Source of the DNA: Gigaspora rosea
Taxonomy: Eukaryota > Glomeromycota > Glomeromycetes > Diversisporales > Gigasporaceae
Length of the DNA: 64,000 nucleotides
Direction of reading: 5' to 3'
Assembly: GCA_003550325.1 (NCBI GenBank)
Contig: QKWP01000443.1
Location: 191,763-255,762, forward strand
Numbering within the stretch: position 1 is the stretch's first letter; the number at the start of each line of letters is the position of its first letter. A model generated the notes under the pieces. It saw only the letters and a list, made by a program, of their open reading frames with translations, did no database searches and was not told where the DNA came from. Below are positions 33,721 to 44,058 of the stretch, piece by piece. The position numbers and the translations under genes were made by a program.

Positions 33721-34275
33721 GAAATATGCCTGCTATTATTTGTAGTTTCTTTCAAACTCTTCTAACAGCACTACAACAATGTAAACTAAAAATAGTTAAT
33801 AATAAAAGGCACCAACATAAACTTTCTTTAAAATCGCTTGATATAAATCAAGTATCAAAAACTACTACTTTACTAATTTTAATACTACATACTATTGCTT
33901 TTCTAAGAAAAAAATCAGGCTTTCAAATATCATATTATCAATATACCAAAACCAAAAATTACTACCATATTAGGACCCCAAAATATACATAGATAAATCA
34001 GATATTAGTTTGCTTATTTTTGGTATTTTTTATACAGATTTTTTTATTTATAGTAGTAAAGTAAAAAAACTGATGCCTGCAAAAACAACTTTGATTTTCA
34101 GAATATAAACTTCAGAATTATACCTTTTATGTTATACTTGTGAATTATAACAACAAAAAGGACTGCACACATGCAATAAATATTGGATGCATTCCAGCCC
34201 AAATAGAACTGAATATTCAAATTTATAGTATTCTTTAAAAAGATATATAATATACATTAATGTGATAATGTATAT
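33721..34275. other. no supported gene; left half of a split repeat locus
   Basis: An 88-codon frame at 33726-33992 is Ser/Thr/Ile-rich with no recognisable domain. From about 34150 (GACTGCACACATGCAATAAA) the sequence parallels the locus at 49570 and resumes on the far side of the LTR at 36483. Confidence 0.4.
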
Positions 34276-34743
34276 TGTTGACCTATGAAATATCACAGAA
34301 ATGGGCATAACTCTTGATCTAGTAATTCGAATTAGATGAAACTACTACCATTCGACTCAGCTTGCCGAGACTATTCGAATGAGCTATAGTACATTCCTGT
34401 ATGACATCTGGCTACCAAGATAGAAATTATCAAAGATTTAGTCTTTGATTAGCAATCTGATTGGCTAGGAGATTGCTGCAGGCAAAAACGTTAGATCTGA
34501 CAGATCTAAAAGATGTAGTTTTTATGGTTTATATTCTAGATATCTCATATATCATATTTATATCATTTATCACATATATTACATTTAGGGTTTAAGAATT
34601 CCGTGCACCTGCACGGTCGTGCATCCCTGCGATCGACCAATCAAAACCGATCACGTGATCACGTGATCAATTGCTCAGAACCGACCAATCAACATCAATT
34701 GCAAATTTTATAAAAAAATTTTAAGAATTTTAAGTTTTTTTAT

Positions 34744-34798
<55 letters not shown>

Positions 34799-34869
34799 NA
34801 AACAAGAAGAATACAACAAATGAAAGCGATAAATCGCACTACAGACTATAAATATAAAAAAAAAACACA

Positions 34870-34960
34870 GTGACGAACATCCGAACCCTAACCCGAATTC
34901 TAACCTGAACCCTAACCCGAACCCTAACCCAAATCCTAACCCGAACCCTAACCCTACTCT
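34870..34960. repeat. degenerate telomere-like CCCTAACCCGAA tract
   Basis: Seven or so units of the form GAACCCTAACCC, alternating with GAATTCTAACCT and AAATCCTAACCC. Interstitial and inside the Mutator-like element, so not a chromosome end. Confidence 0.8.
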
Positions 34961-35214
34961 AATCTACGATGCAAAATTATAAGCACCAATGAAGTATCAA
35001 CAATCCCAAAAACCACAACAAAGCTACAAGCACCAACGACTTAAAGCCAAGACGACAACGACAATTTAACTCTAAGAGCGATGACTCCAATGACGAAAAC
35101 ATACTGGAAAAAGAAGAAAAGAAAATAAAAGAAAAAAAAAGTTAGTTAAGAATAAAAAGAATAAAGAAAAAAAAACAAAAGAAATTACCCACCAAACAAG
35201 TACTACAGAAACGC

Positions 35215-35790
35215 CGGGAAAACATACAAGACAACCAACCCTACGAGGACGAATGTATGACCACCCCACAAGGACGAACGTAAGACCACCCCACGAGAAC
35301 GAACGCAAGACCACCCTATGAGAACGAACGCAAAACCACCCTATAAGGACAAATGTAAGACTACTACATAGGGATGAACACAAGACCACCCCACGAGAAC
35401 GAATGCAAGAAAGCCGAAGAAACAAAAATAAAAGAAAAAAATGTTAGTTAAGTCAAGAAAAGAAAATAAAAGAAAAAAAACTCACCAATCAGACCACTCT
35501 GAAAAAACGTGGACCACATGCTAAAAAAGCATAAGACCACCCTACGAGAATGTGTGCAAAACCACCTGTGAAGATGCATACAAGAAACAAGACCACCCAA
35601 CAAGAATGCTGAAGAAACAAAAAAAAACGTTAGTTAAAATCAAGGCAAAGAAAATAAAGAAAAAAAAACACACCAAAAAAGCCACGTAGACCATATTGTA
35701 GGAACATTGGAAAACTGAACAAGACCACCCTATGAGGACGCACGAAAGGTCACCCACGAAGACGCACACAAGAAATACTCACAAAAATGG
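35215..35790. repeat. tandem array of AGACCACCCTACGAGGACGA units
   Basis: Units of about 25-30 bp (AGACCACCCCACGAGAACGA, AGACCACCCTATGAGAACGA and variants) repeat at 35235-35410 and less regularly to 35790. The plus strand is nearly free of T. This is what produces the repetitive minus-strand frame at 35072-35425. Confidence 0.8.
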
Positions 35791-36486
35791 AAAGTATAAG
35801 GACGCCGAACCTAAAAGAAAATCTAAAGCCGACACTTGCGATGAAACATCAACGACGGCACCAACTACATCGAAGACCAAGAAAAACACCAGCGACGACA
35901 CCTGTGACGAACAATGGTAGCTAAAAAGAAAAAGCAAAAAAATTAGTAACAAAATAAACAAAAGCGACAAAAAAAAATCAAAAAAGCAAAAAAGAAAAAA
36001 TTAAAAATCTTATCTTGATGATCTTATTTATATGCATGCATATAGGGTGCACAGCCATGCAGATGCACGGAAAACATTTTTCCTTACATTTATTATATTT
36101 ATACTATATATTTTATTAATAGTAGTTGTAGTATATATTACATATGTAAAAGATATTGACCGTTATATTTGTAAAATTTTAAAAAGTATAAAAGCGGCTG
36201 ATGTGGATCCCAAGTTCAACATCAAGTCTTCATACTCTTTCAATAAATAAATACAACTATTTACCACACAAATTAAACAATTACTAGTATTCTCATATAC
36301 TTTTAATTGTAGCCTCTTTCGCAATTGCAAATTGCTTTAAATCTTTTTTGTTAAGTTTGCTTAAAAACGCTATACTGATTTAAATATACCAAAGTAACAA
36401 AGTTTGAGGTTATACAAAGTGTTCACTGTCTAAAATCACTCTAGTTACCTAATATTTTTAAAGAAGTAGATATAGGATAACAATAT

Positions 36487-36880
36487 CGAAGAGATACATA
36501 GCATACATTAGTGCATTTAAAATAGATATATAATATATTAATACAATAAACGTATATAAAAGTTTGGGTAGTTTTTGGCATTCAGGTGAGATTTCAGGTT
36601 TTGAATGAGGTTTCGGGTATGGGTAAGGTTTTGAGTTTTGGATAAGGTTTCAAAAGTTATAATCTGAAGCCTAAAACTTTCAAATTTAGCACAAAAGTGT
36701 TTCTGTGCCAACTTTGAAGAGAATAAACAAATAAATTATTGACGTTTTGGCAGTTTCAGGGTTTCAGCTAAGGTCTCAGGTTTTAGTCAAGGTTTCAAGT
36801 ACCGGATAAAGTTTCAAAAACTATAATTGAAACCTTAAACTTTTGGAATCACCAAAAAAGATTTTTTGGTTCTATCTCTA
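36487..36880. repeat. GGTTTCGGGT-type repeat cluster, two MITE-like copies
   Basis: After the LTR the older locus resumes (AGCATACATTAGTGCATTTA at about 36501). From 36560 to 36710 and again 36740-36875 there are AGGTTTCGGGTATGGGTAAG and AAGGTTTCAAAAGTTATAAT phrases, close to the subterminal repeats of the 26174-27310 element. Confidence 0.55.
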
Positions 36881-38440
36881 ATTTGAACCTAATCAGCTTA
36901 TTTGAACCTAAACCTGGTTTATTTAACAAAATCAGGTTCATTTAAACCCAAGCTGGGTTATTTAATTTTTAAACCCAGGCCAATACCAGGAATAAAATTT
37001 AAAATTGCACTTCCAAGTACTTAGGCCTAAAAATTAAAAAAATTAGAAATCTCATTCCTGGGACAACACTTAAGCTCTGAGAGCTAGTTTAGATTTTTAG
37101 TTATCCAATTCATCAAATTTTCATATCTTTGAAAATTCTCGCTGGTCTATAAACAATCCTGAAATATTTCAATATCCCTTAAACATTTTCCAATTTTAAT
37201 GCCAATTAATTTATGATAATCAATATTTCATTAAAATCAATATTATTACGCTTGTTTTAAAAGAATTAGAGAAAAAGATTGAGTGATTTTAAAAAATTTG
37301 TGTTAGCAGGTAATGTTTAGAGACAGTGTTGGCACATGACCAGGTCATAACAGGTCATATTACTGAGTTCAATTAGGGATACTACAAATCTGCAATAGTA
37401 TAATCTGCATATAATTCAGATTTTATAGCTGATTTATATGCAATAGCATATTTGCATATCAAAATAAATTTCGCATAATTAATAAAGCATAGGCTGTGCA
37501 TAAAATGGCTAGAATTAAAAATAGAGTAATATTAGGCTTATCAATTTTTCTCACATATAAAAAACTTGCATTTGATTGTACAAAACCCCTATAACAAATT
37601 GCAGCACAGAATAATACTGCAATATACAAAAAAGATTGAATATGGAACCATACGACCTGCATGTAAATCTTTATGAGGCAATGTATAGGAAAACAAGTTT
37701 ACAGCATGTAATAAAGCACAGATTTTGTGCAATAGTGCATGTACTAACATGCAATTTTAAATGCTTTTTCATGCATTGTCTCATGCATATTTATATGCAG
37801 GTAACATATGATAGCATATATCTATACCATACATATATATATAATAACATATATTGTATGCATTTTTTATTAACTAAATTTTATAATTTTTTAACTACAT
37901 TTTTTAAGTTTTATAAACTAACTTTTGTACTTTAATTATTTTATTAATTAAATTTTATAATACAAATACTTTAATTTAATAATTTACATATTGAATAAGA
38001 AAATACTTCTAATTACGAAACTAACAACTTTGAAAATAATCTAGCAACCAATAATAGCAAAGTAATAGTACCAAAATGAAAGGTTAAAAAAAAAATTCAA
38101 AATGACTACTCTACTCTAGAAATAACTCCAATAGGAACAACTCTAATTGTGGCAAATCCAATGCAATAATTTAAAGAAGATACTAAAATGCAATAATATA
38201 CAGAAAGTATAATAGTAAAAGAAAAATAATAGTAAAAAAAAATAACGCTGCGATACAACCAAAAATGATAGTGATTCCAGAAAAGCAACTACTCTAAAGG
38301 ATGGTTTAAAAACAATGACAATAACTAAAAATTATATCATATAAAAATTAATGAGTTGTAAAAAAAAATTATAAAAAAATAAAGAAAATAATAAAAATTA
38401 TAAGAGTAAAAAAAAAATCAAAAAAACAAATATTATTTGC
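36881..38440. other. no supported gene
   Basis: Begins with degenerate repeats of TTTGAACCTAAACCTGGTT and TCAGGTTCATTTAAACCC (to about 36990). 37328 starts CAGTGTTGGCACATGACC, the style of a hAT MITE end without a clear partner. 37400-37860 is dense in TATGCAATAGCATATTTGCA-like words. Frames of 60-100 codons here have no recognisable domain. Confidence 0.4.
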
Positions 38441-39440
38441 TTACAAATCAAATGTAATTTGTGCACGTCAATGCACAGAAATTATTATTGTCAAGTGCAA
38501 AAAAAACAAAAAATCAACAAAATGAATATTTTTGTATGTGTTAATACACAGAATATATAATTATTAAGAATTATAATGATCATTACATTAATACACGGAA
38601 TTATGATCGTTAAGAGTCTTAATGATCATCACATTGGTATATAAAATTATGATCATAAGGATCTTAGCAATTATAACAATTGTAATATATGCACAAAAAT
38701 TATGATCATTAAGAATTTAACGATTGTAACAATTATAATACTAATGCACTGAAATTATGATCGTTAAGGAGTGTGATAATTATGACATCATATACAGAAA
38801 TGATCATTAAAATTAATGCATTTACTAATTTCCCCAAGTTTCAGATTCTGGCCAATTAGAATGCAAGATCAGGTGTAACATAAAGATCAAAACAACAATC
38901 GCTCTCTTTCGAAAGTCACATTTATATCAAAAATTTCACTTAAAAAATCATCTTTTATGACTAAAAAAAAATTTCTTGCAAAATTTTGGTATAATATTGC
39001 CCACTAACCCAACCAAAACCCTAACTGAGATGTTATATTTTAATTAGATGATGATATGTAATTGGTGCAAATAATTACAGTCAATAAAAACTTGGAGAAA
39101 ATTAGTAAAAACAAAATTGATAGTTAAGGAATCTTGATGATCATGATATAAGTGTACTGAAATTTTGATCGTTAAAAATCTTAATAATTGTGCACATCAG
39201 AGCACAAAAATTATAATTATAATCATTAAGAATCTTAACGATTGTGCATGTCAACACATGAAAATTATAATCGTTAAGAATCTTAACGATTGTGCACATT
39301 AGTGCATGAAGATTATAGTTGCTAAGAGTCCTAACGATTGTGCATGTTAATGCATAAAAATTATGTGATCATTAAGATTAATATATGTCAATATAGGGTT
39401 ATAATACTATGCACAATAGTGCACAAATTTCAATGTTTCA
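38441..39440. repeat. tandem array of short palindromes, GATCGTTAAGAATCTTAACG
   Basis: About a dozen units of 55-65 bp. Each has a palindrome of the type ATGATCGTTAAGAATCTTAA followed by CGATTGTGCACATCAATGCAC and AAAATTATAATC. The array runs 38450-38830 and 39115-39440 and is split by an ATCAGGTGTAA-family MITE. Units vary in TTAACGATTGTGCAYRTYAR. Non-coding. Confidence 0.8.
38855..39110. mobile_element. ATCAGGTGTAA-family MITE splitting the tandem array
   Basis: Left end GGCCAATTAGAATGCAAGATC followed by AGGTGTAACAT. Core with AAAAATTTCTTGCAAAATTT and TTGCCCACTAACCC, then the telomere-like AACCCTAACTG. The right end is worn. Confidence 0.6.
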
Positions 39441-40142
39441 TGTGATAATGTGTATTAAATTTTTTGGATGATCAGTTTCCATGCAGTTTCTGTGCAGTGA
39501 TTATTAAACCTGTGCTTACTCGTATACAATTTTGTATTTATAAATATATCTCTGTATATTGAGTTTTCATAGGAAACATAAATTATTACATTTAAAATAA
39601 CGAAACAAATATTAGGTAATGAACAAACCATTAAAGCAATATAAAAGTTTAACAACTTTACAGAAACTTTGATCTTTTAAAAATATAAAAAAAATATATC
39701 TAATATATAATAATAAGTCTTAGTAAGCTTTGTTAACTTTTTTGTAAGAAACTTATTTATATTATAAATATATTATAAACATATTAAATTTATTCATCAC
39801 CCAAATGAACATCTTTACCCTTTTTTATTTTAAAAAAAAAACAACTTAACCTTGAATATTAACAGGTTAGAAGTAAAAAATATTAGTTGTAACAATGAAC
39901 AAGAAGTCTTTTTTGTTAAAACCCAAAGAGCGGTTTCATAAGCAAAATATTGAAATATAAGCGATTTTTTAATTTGTTATTATGGCTTTGGATGATGCAA
40001 GTGAGCAAGCATCTAAAATTCAAAAAGAACTTTACTGAGCATTTTGGATTTCGTAAATTAATTAATACTATCACTTATGAATTTTCTTACTGGCTATTAG
40101 CCAACCATAAATTAGTAAAATATTGCATTTTTTATTTTATTA
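39441..40142. other. no supported gene
   Basis: 39905-39965 carries a piece of the ATCAGGTGTAA-family core (CGGTTTCATAAGCAAAAT). A frame at 39950-40183 gives LDDASEQASKIQKEL-like and FGFRKLINTITYEF-like fragments without a recognised family. Otherwise AT-rich. Confidence 0.4.
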
Positions 40143-40154
40143 GGCTACAAAAAG

Positions 40155-41913
40155 TTTTTTTTTTCTTTTTTTTTTTTTTTTAATTTAAAATGCCAGAGTT
40201 GAAACTTTATTTAAGTAAAAATAATAAATTTACATTTAAAGATTTTAGAACTACATTTGTGTTACTGTAAAACAGGCACCCAATGTGACATTATACCTTC
40301 TATTTTCTAATAATGCTATAATTAACTATTTCAAATTAATTTACTAGCTAGAGTAGGTTGAAGGAAACCTTGGTATATGACCTGACATTATTGTATACGG
40401 TTTTTAGAGAAAAACCTTGTAGAAACCATTTTTCTATAAAGGCAGAAACGTCTATATGTGTTATATCTGGTGTGGCTATAGTTGTTGTATGGGATATATT
40501 TGGAAAGAAATATTTCTTTTCTTTTCATTTTAGAAGTAATATTACGAGCATGTTCCCATTGGTGTTGAAAGATATTTCATAAGGACCAAACAGTATTTTG
40601 AAACCAATCTAAAAGATTGTTAGATAGGGAAATAAGGAATAATTTAGTTTGTTTAGTAGTAAGTAATTTAATATTTTCAAAAACATTAGAAGAGTAAATT
40701 CCAATAATGTAGTATAGGAGAAGATTATATTGTGGAGTACGTGTATGAAGTATAAAGTGAAGAAGAGTATTAAGAATTGTTAATGGAGATATAGTAGTAA
40801 TTTTGAGAAAAGCTAGTATATCTGTAATTATATTAATAACAGATTGTTGAATATTATTGTTATTGTTTGAACAGAGGAGTAAGTGTAAAGTATCTTCAGT
40901 ATCTGAACAGCGGCAGCATTTTGATGTAGGATATAAATAAGGGTACCGAATATGAAGATTTTCCATAGTTGGAAGATTGTTAGTTAAGATTTTAATTCTA
41001 AAAGAATATTTAAAATGATTGTGTTCAAGTGTATTTAGTATGTCAAAACATAGTGTCCAATTAATTTTAGGTATATTTTTAAATATTTTGAGAGTAGACC
41101 AGGAATATAGTTCTTGTATAGTATATATATTTTTGATGAAGGTTCGTATTTTGGAAGGAATAAGATGACTATGCCATTGAAAATAAATTAGTAGATTTAG
41201 AACATTATAAATAATTTTAAGTATTGGTTTATTAGTTCCACGTTTTGCAAGTAAGTTTGCTTGATTGTAGAATGAGTTAAGATTTGATTTGACTTTGTGT
41301 AAAGTGAATGAGATGTTTTTGATAGATTTAATTTGATTAATAATGGATATAATGTCCCAATTTTTGTTTTGTATAGGTTTGGAAAAGTGTATTTGTTTTA
41401 AATTTTTGATTGCAGTATTGTTAGTTAAATGGATATTTAAATGGTTATTATTAGGAGTTGCAAGAAGAAGTGAAATAATTGCTTCAAGTTCAGTTCGTGT
41501 TGTATCAGAGTATGAATTAGTTGCTGCATTAAATTTGATAGAAGTGTTATTTTCACAGATCCAGCCAATTCCAGATTTAATGTTTGATGATTGTGTGTTT
41601 TGTATTGAGGCTTTAGTGTAAAAGTGAAGTTCCTGTGAACTAAGGTTTTGAATAAGTGGTAGGAGGCTAGTAAGTTGATGTTGATAGGTGGTATGATTGG
41701 TTATATTATGTATAAGTTGTATTTCTTGTGTAGGGATATAAATTTGTGGTATAGATTGAGAGGAAGTTGTGGTATTGGTAAGGTTGAATATATGGATTAG
41801 AGCAAGAATTTCTTTGTAATTAATTTGAATATATATTGGATTATTAGATATGCTAATTTGGTTATAGGGCAGATTAAATGATAAGAAGGTATTTGAAGAA
41901 GGAAAGGTATTGG
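40155..41913 (-). mobile_element. 5'-truncated LINE with poly(A) tail
   Basis: Minus-strand non-LTR retrotransposon fragment of 1,759 bp. The A tail (T run on the plus strand) is at 40155-40181, a 3' untranslated part runs 40182-40576, and an open frame fills the rest to the 5' truncation. The target duplication GGCTACAAAAAG is exact at 40143-40154 and 41914-41925. The reverse transcriptase and endonuclease parts are missing, as in most dead-on-arrival LINE copies. The clean duplication and open frame point to a fairly recent insertion. Confidence 0.85.
40577..41911 (-). CDS. LINE ORF2 C-terminal part: RNase H-like domain and zinc knuckle
   Basis: Open for about 444 codons on the minus strand without a stop until TAA/TGA-type termination at 40577; there is no natural start because the 5' end is lost. 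An RNase H fold is recognisable: LHFYTKASIQNTQ (normally YTDGS), SGIGWICENN, SDTTRTELEAIISL, LNIHLTNNTAIKNL (normally TDS), and NQANLLAKRG (normally ADxLAK). The usual catalytic Asp positions read Lys, Asn and Asn; only the Glu remains. Toward the C-terminus comes a CCRCSDTEDTLHLLLC cysteine/histidine knuckle of the kind found after RNase H or RT in fungal non-LTR elements. Downstream (LNTLLHFILHTRTPQ) there is no known domain. Family assignment rests on motif order. A host RNase H-like gene is unlikely given the poly(A) tail and target duplication. Confidence 0.75.
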   Translation of the reverse strand, partial: NTFPSSNTFLSFNLPYNQISISNNPIYIQINYKEILALIHIFNLTNTTTSSQSIPQIYIPTQEIQLIHNITNHTTYQHQLTSLLPLIQNLSSQELHFYTKASIQNTQSSNIKSGIGWICENNTSIKFNAATNSYSDTTRTELEAIISLLLATPNNNHLNIHLTNNTAIKNLKQIHFSKPIQNKNWDIISIINQIKSIKNISFTLHKVKSNLNSFYNQANLLAKRGTNKPILKIIYNVLNLLIYFQWHSHLIPSKIRTFIKNIYTIQELYSWSTLKIFKNIPKINWTLCFDILNTLEHNHFKYSFRIKILTNNLPTMENLHIRYPYLYPTSKCCRCSDTEDTLHLLLCSNNNNNIQQSVINIITDILAFLKITTISPLTILNTLLHFILHTRTPQYNLLLYYIIGIYSSNVFENIKLLTTKQTKLFLISLSNNLLDWFQNTVWSL

Positions 41914-42126
41914 GGCTACAAAAAGTTAATTTGTCATTTTATATAACCCATCAACCAACTTTTCTAAAAAAAAAATTTTTTTTAAATTTTTATTGTCCAT
42001 TTTTGCTATTTAATTTTTTTCGGTATCACTCGATAATGACCTTAATTTTTCAGAATTACCTGATTGATCTTAAAAAATCTGATTCCATGTTATGCAAACC
42101 AAAAAATTAACTTTGTGTGGCCTTGT

Positions 42127-43500
42127 ATTATTATAATTATTATTAGATTAATAACATATTATTTAATGTATAAAATTATATTGTATCTATATAAAAACAT
42201 ATTATTAGTAATGAAGTTATAAGAGAGTTAGCAGAAAGAAAATAACATAATTATCATATGTTTAATATATATTTATGATATATTTATTATATACTAATTT
42301 AAATAATATAATAATAATATTGTTAATATATTAGATAGAATATAAACTATTTAGCAAAAACATAGGTTTCTGTAAAGAAGAACATATATTATCCTAAAGG
42401 ACCTTTTTTGTTGGGACATAAAAGAGTTTTGTAAATACTATTATTTTTGTAATTTTATATTATACAAATCCTATGGTTTTATCAATAAGTACTAATGGGT
42501 TTAGTAACTTACGATAATGATAAAATTTATAATGATAATTTTCACATATTTCTATTAATCTGTAGCATAATTTTAAAAAAATTATTGTATAATTCACATA
42601 ATTCAATTTGTAAAGCAGGGAGAATTTGGGGTCTGTTGATGTTGTAGGAGAAAATTGGGATCCCCCTAGATGCGATGTGAGTACTCTAGCCATGACAAAA
42701 AAGTTCAGGTTACGGAATAACCAATAAAAATTTTTAAGCTTATTTAGGTTAGGGTTAGTTTCTATATTAGAGTTAATAATTAGCATTGTATATAGTAAAG
42801 TCGACCAAGAAATATCTTTGTTAGTATGCAGAAGGTTGTTTATTATGAAATTTGTTGAGAAATAAGTGATTTCTTTTAATTTTCTTTAGAACAAACAAAT
42901 CTTACTATTTGTGTTATGTTATACCAAATTGAAAATACTTATTGGATAACTTGCTATAGAAATTACATGAGCAGAACTTGTTCAACGATGCGAAGTAATG
43001 ACACATCAAGCGATTGGGAAAGGATAAGCAGCTACATAATCTATCTGCTACACACATGCAGTCACGAGAGTGGCTATCACATGTATTTCTGTTCACCAGG
43101 GAAGATCACAGGGTATCTGCAGGAGCAACATAGAGATATTAAACAAAAATGAGATAACAATGATATTATGACATTACGACATTATGGCTTAACAAAAAAT
43201 ACAATCGTCAACTATACCATAAGTAGTAATTTATTATATCATAGTAAAATGATTATATTAAACATTGATCACTATTAATATAAATGGATACCTTTTCTTA
43301 GCACTATTTGAAAGGCAGATATTGAAATAGAATTGCTTGTTAATGAGAATATTCTTGTATAAACTTGCACTTTAAGCATATTTGATATTAATTATTAATG
43401 AACTTCATCTCAATCCAAACCCTAATTAGCATTTATTAAATACCTTTCTCTTATGTCGATTAACACGCATAAGGTCCATTTTACCATAAAGAGTTCTGTT
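42127..43500. other. no supported gene; one GC-richer unidentified patch
   Basis: AT-rich apart from 42600-42760 (GGGGTCTGTTGATGTTGTAG, CCCCCTAGATGCGATGTGAG) and 42950-43130. Both give frames of 60-108 codons in more than one direction (for example VMARVLTSHLGGSQFSPT on the minus strand). I cannot assign either to a family; they may be worn retroposon pieces. Confidence 0.35.
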
Positions 43501-43502
43501 AT

Positions 43503-44058
43503 ATAATGTCGGGGATAATACTGAAATCAAATGATACTGAAATCCACAGTATCTCTGTATACAACGGATTTCCTAAAATTTCTAAAAATCGTGTAAACAA
43601 TCAATCTACACTATGTAATCAAAACAATCGAATGCTATAACAGTATAGCCAGTCAGGTTAATTCAATATATGACTATATGTTGTATAAATCACATTCTTT
43701 ATATCTATATACAGAAGACCTCAAAAAGGCGACTCTAACCCAACGCTAACTCTAACAACAAACTATACTAGATTTAACTAAATTTTTTTTGTTAGTAGTT
43801 TTATAGATGCTTTTGCTTCGTGGTTAGGGTTAGGGTTAGGGCACCTTTTTGATACAGTTAGAATATCTTCTGTATACAGGTATTAAGAATCCGATTTATG
43901 CAGCATATAGGCATACCGACTGGTTATAGCTTTAGATTGTTTTGATTATGTAGGTAGATTGATTGTTTACATGATTTTTCAAAAATTGTAGAAGATCCGA
44001 TGATATATAGATCACGTGGATTTCAGTATCATCTGATTTCAGCATCATTCCCGATATA
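43503..44058. mobile_element. foldback with CGGGGATAATACTGAAATC ends
   Basis: Left TAATGTCGGGGATAATACTG and the right end (inverse: TATCGGGAATGATGCTGAAA) are followed on both arms by TGATACTGAAATCCAC, AATCAATCTAC and CAAAACAATC. The centre holds opposed telomere-like words (AACCCAACGCTAACTCTAAC and GGTTAGGGTTAGGGTTAGGG-like) at 43735-43840. About 555 bp, non-coding. Confidence 0.75.

Larger units (their letters stand above)
34588..36083. mobile_element. Mutator-like non-autonomous element, 1.5 kb
   Basis: An exact 9-bp duplication TTACATTTA (34579-34587 and 36084-36092) flanks inverted ends GGGTTTAAGAATTCCGTGCA and (reverse complement) GGAAAAATGTTTTCCGTGCA, which match best in TTCCGTGCAYCTGCAYGGYYGTGCA. 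A 9-bp duplication is the Mutator (MULE) hallmark. It encodes no transposase. The payload is a long A run with one ambiguous base (34746-34803), telomere-like words and a tandem array. Frames of up to 117 codons inside are repeat products. It sits in the LTR 34276-36482; the second LTR copy lacks it. Confidence 0.9.
34276..36482 (+). mobile_element. solo LTR, split by a Mutator-like element
   Basis: Fossil solo LTR. Ends TGTTGACCTAT...ATAGGATAACA, flanked by a 4-bp duplication ATAT (34272-34275 and 36483-36486). Without the 34588-36083 insertion and its duplication it is about 700 bp. A TATAAAAG box (36187-36194) and an AATAAA signal (36242-36247) lie in promoter/terminator order, as in an LTR. 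A second, inverted copy lies at 57567-58627. No internal retroelement genes are present here. Family (Ty3- or Ty1-type) cannot be told. A DNA transposon of the Ginger type, which also has TGT ends and 4-bp duplications, is the alternative. Confidence 0.78.
40143..42126. mobile_element. GGCCACACAAAGTTAATTTT-family MITE, split by a LINE
   Basis: The MITE consists of AGGCTACAAAAAG at 40142-40154 and the rest at 41914-42126, ending AACTTTGTGTGGCCTTG. Its left part GGCTACAAAAAGTTAATTTG is the inverse of the right end (AGGCCACACAAAGTTAATTT). Relatives lie at 61053-61206, 61267-61480 and 61567-61592. The LINE at 40155-41913 landed 13 bp inside its left end. Confidence 0.75.

Noticed and set aside
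34870-34960. A chromosome end (telomere)
   Set aside because: The tract is short, degenerate and flanked by unique element sequence with a 9-bp target duplication around the whole unit.
35072-35425. A 117-codon minus-strand frame with repeated SRGVVLCS-like phrases
   Set aside because: Product of the CCACCCTACGAGGACGA tandem array inside the Mutator-like element; no domain.
34276-36482. A Ginger-type DNA transposon in place of a solo LTR
   Set aside because: TGT ends and a 4-bp duplication fit, but the short terminal match plus the TATA box and AATAAA in LTR order fit a solo LTR better. Kept as an alternative.
37636-37935. A 99-codon frame (plus) over TATGCA-rich DNA
   Set aside because: Biased His/Tyr/Phe composition follows from the local repeats; no domain or splice context.
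38441-39440. CRISPR-like regular repeats
   Set aside because: Units are themselves palindromic throughout with no unique spacers, the context is eukaryotic, and no cas genes are present.
42460-42786. A 108-codon minus-strand frame with a GC-richer patch
   Set aside because: No family recognised, and comparable frames exist on the other strand; mentioned only as an unidentified patch.
43721-43850. Interstitial telomere from a chromosome fusion
   Set aside because: The CCCTAA words lie symmetrically in the centre of a foldback element, so element structure explains them.
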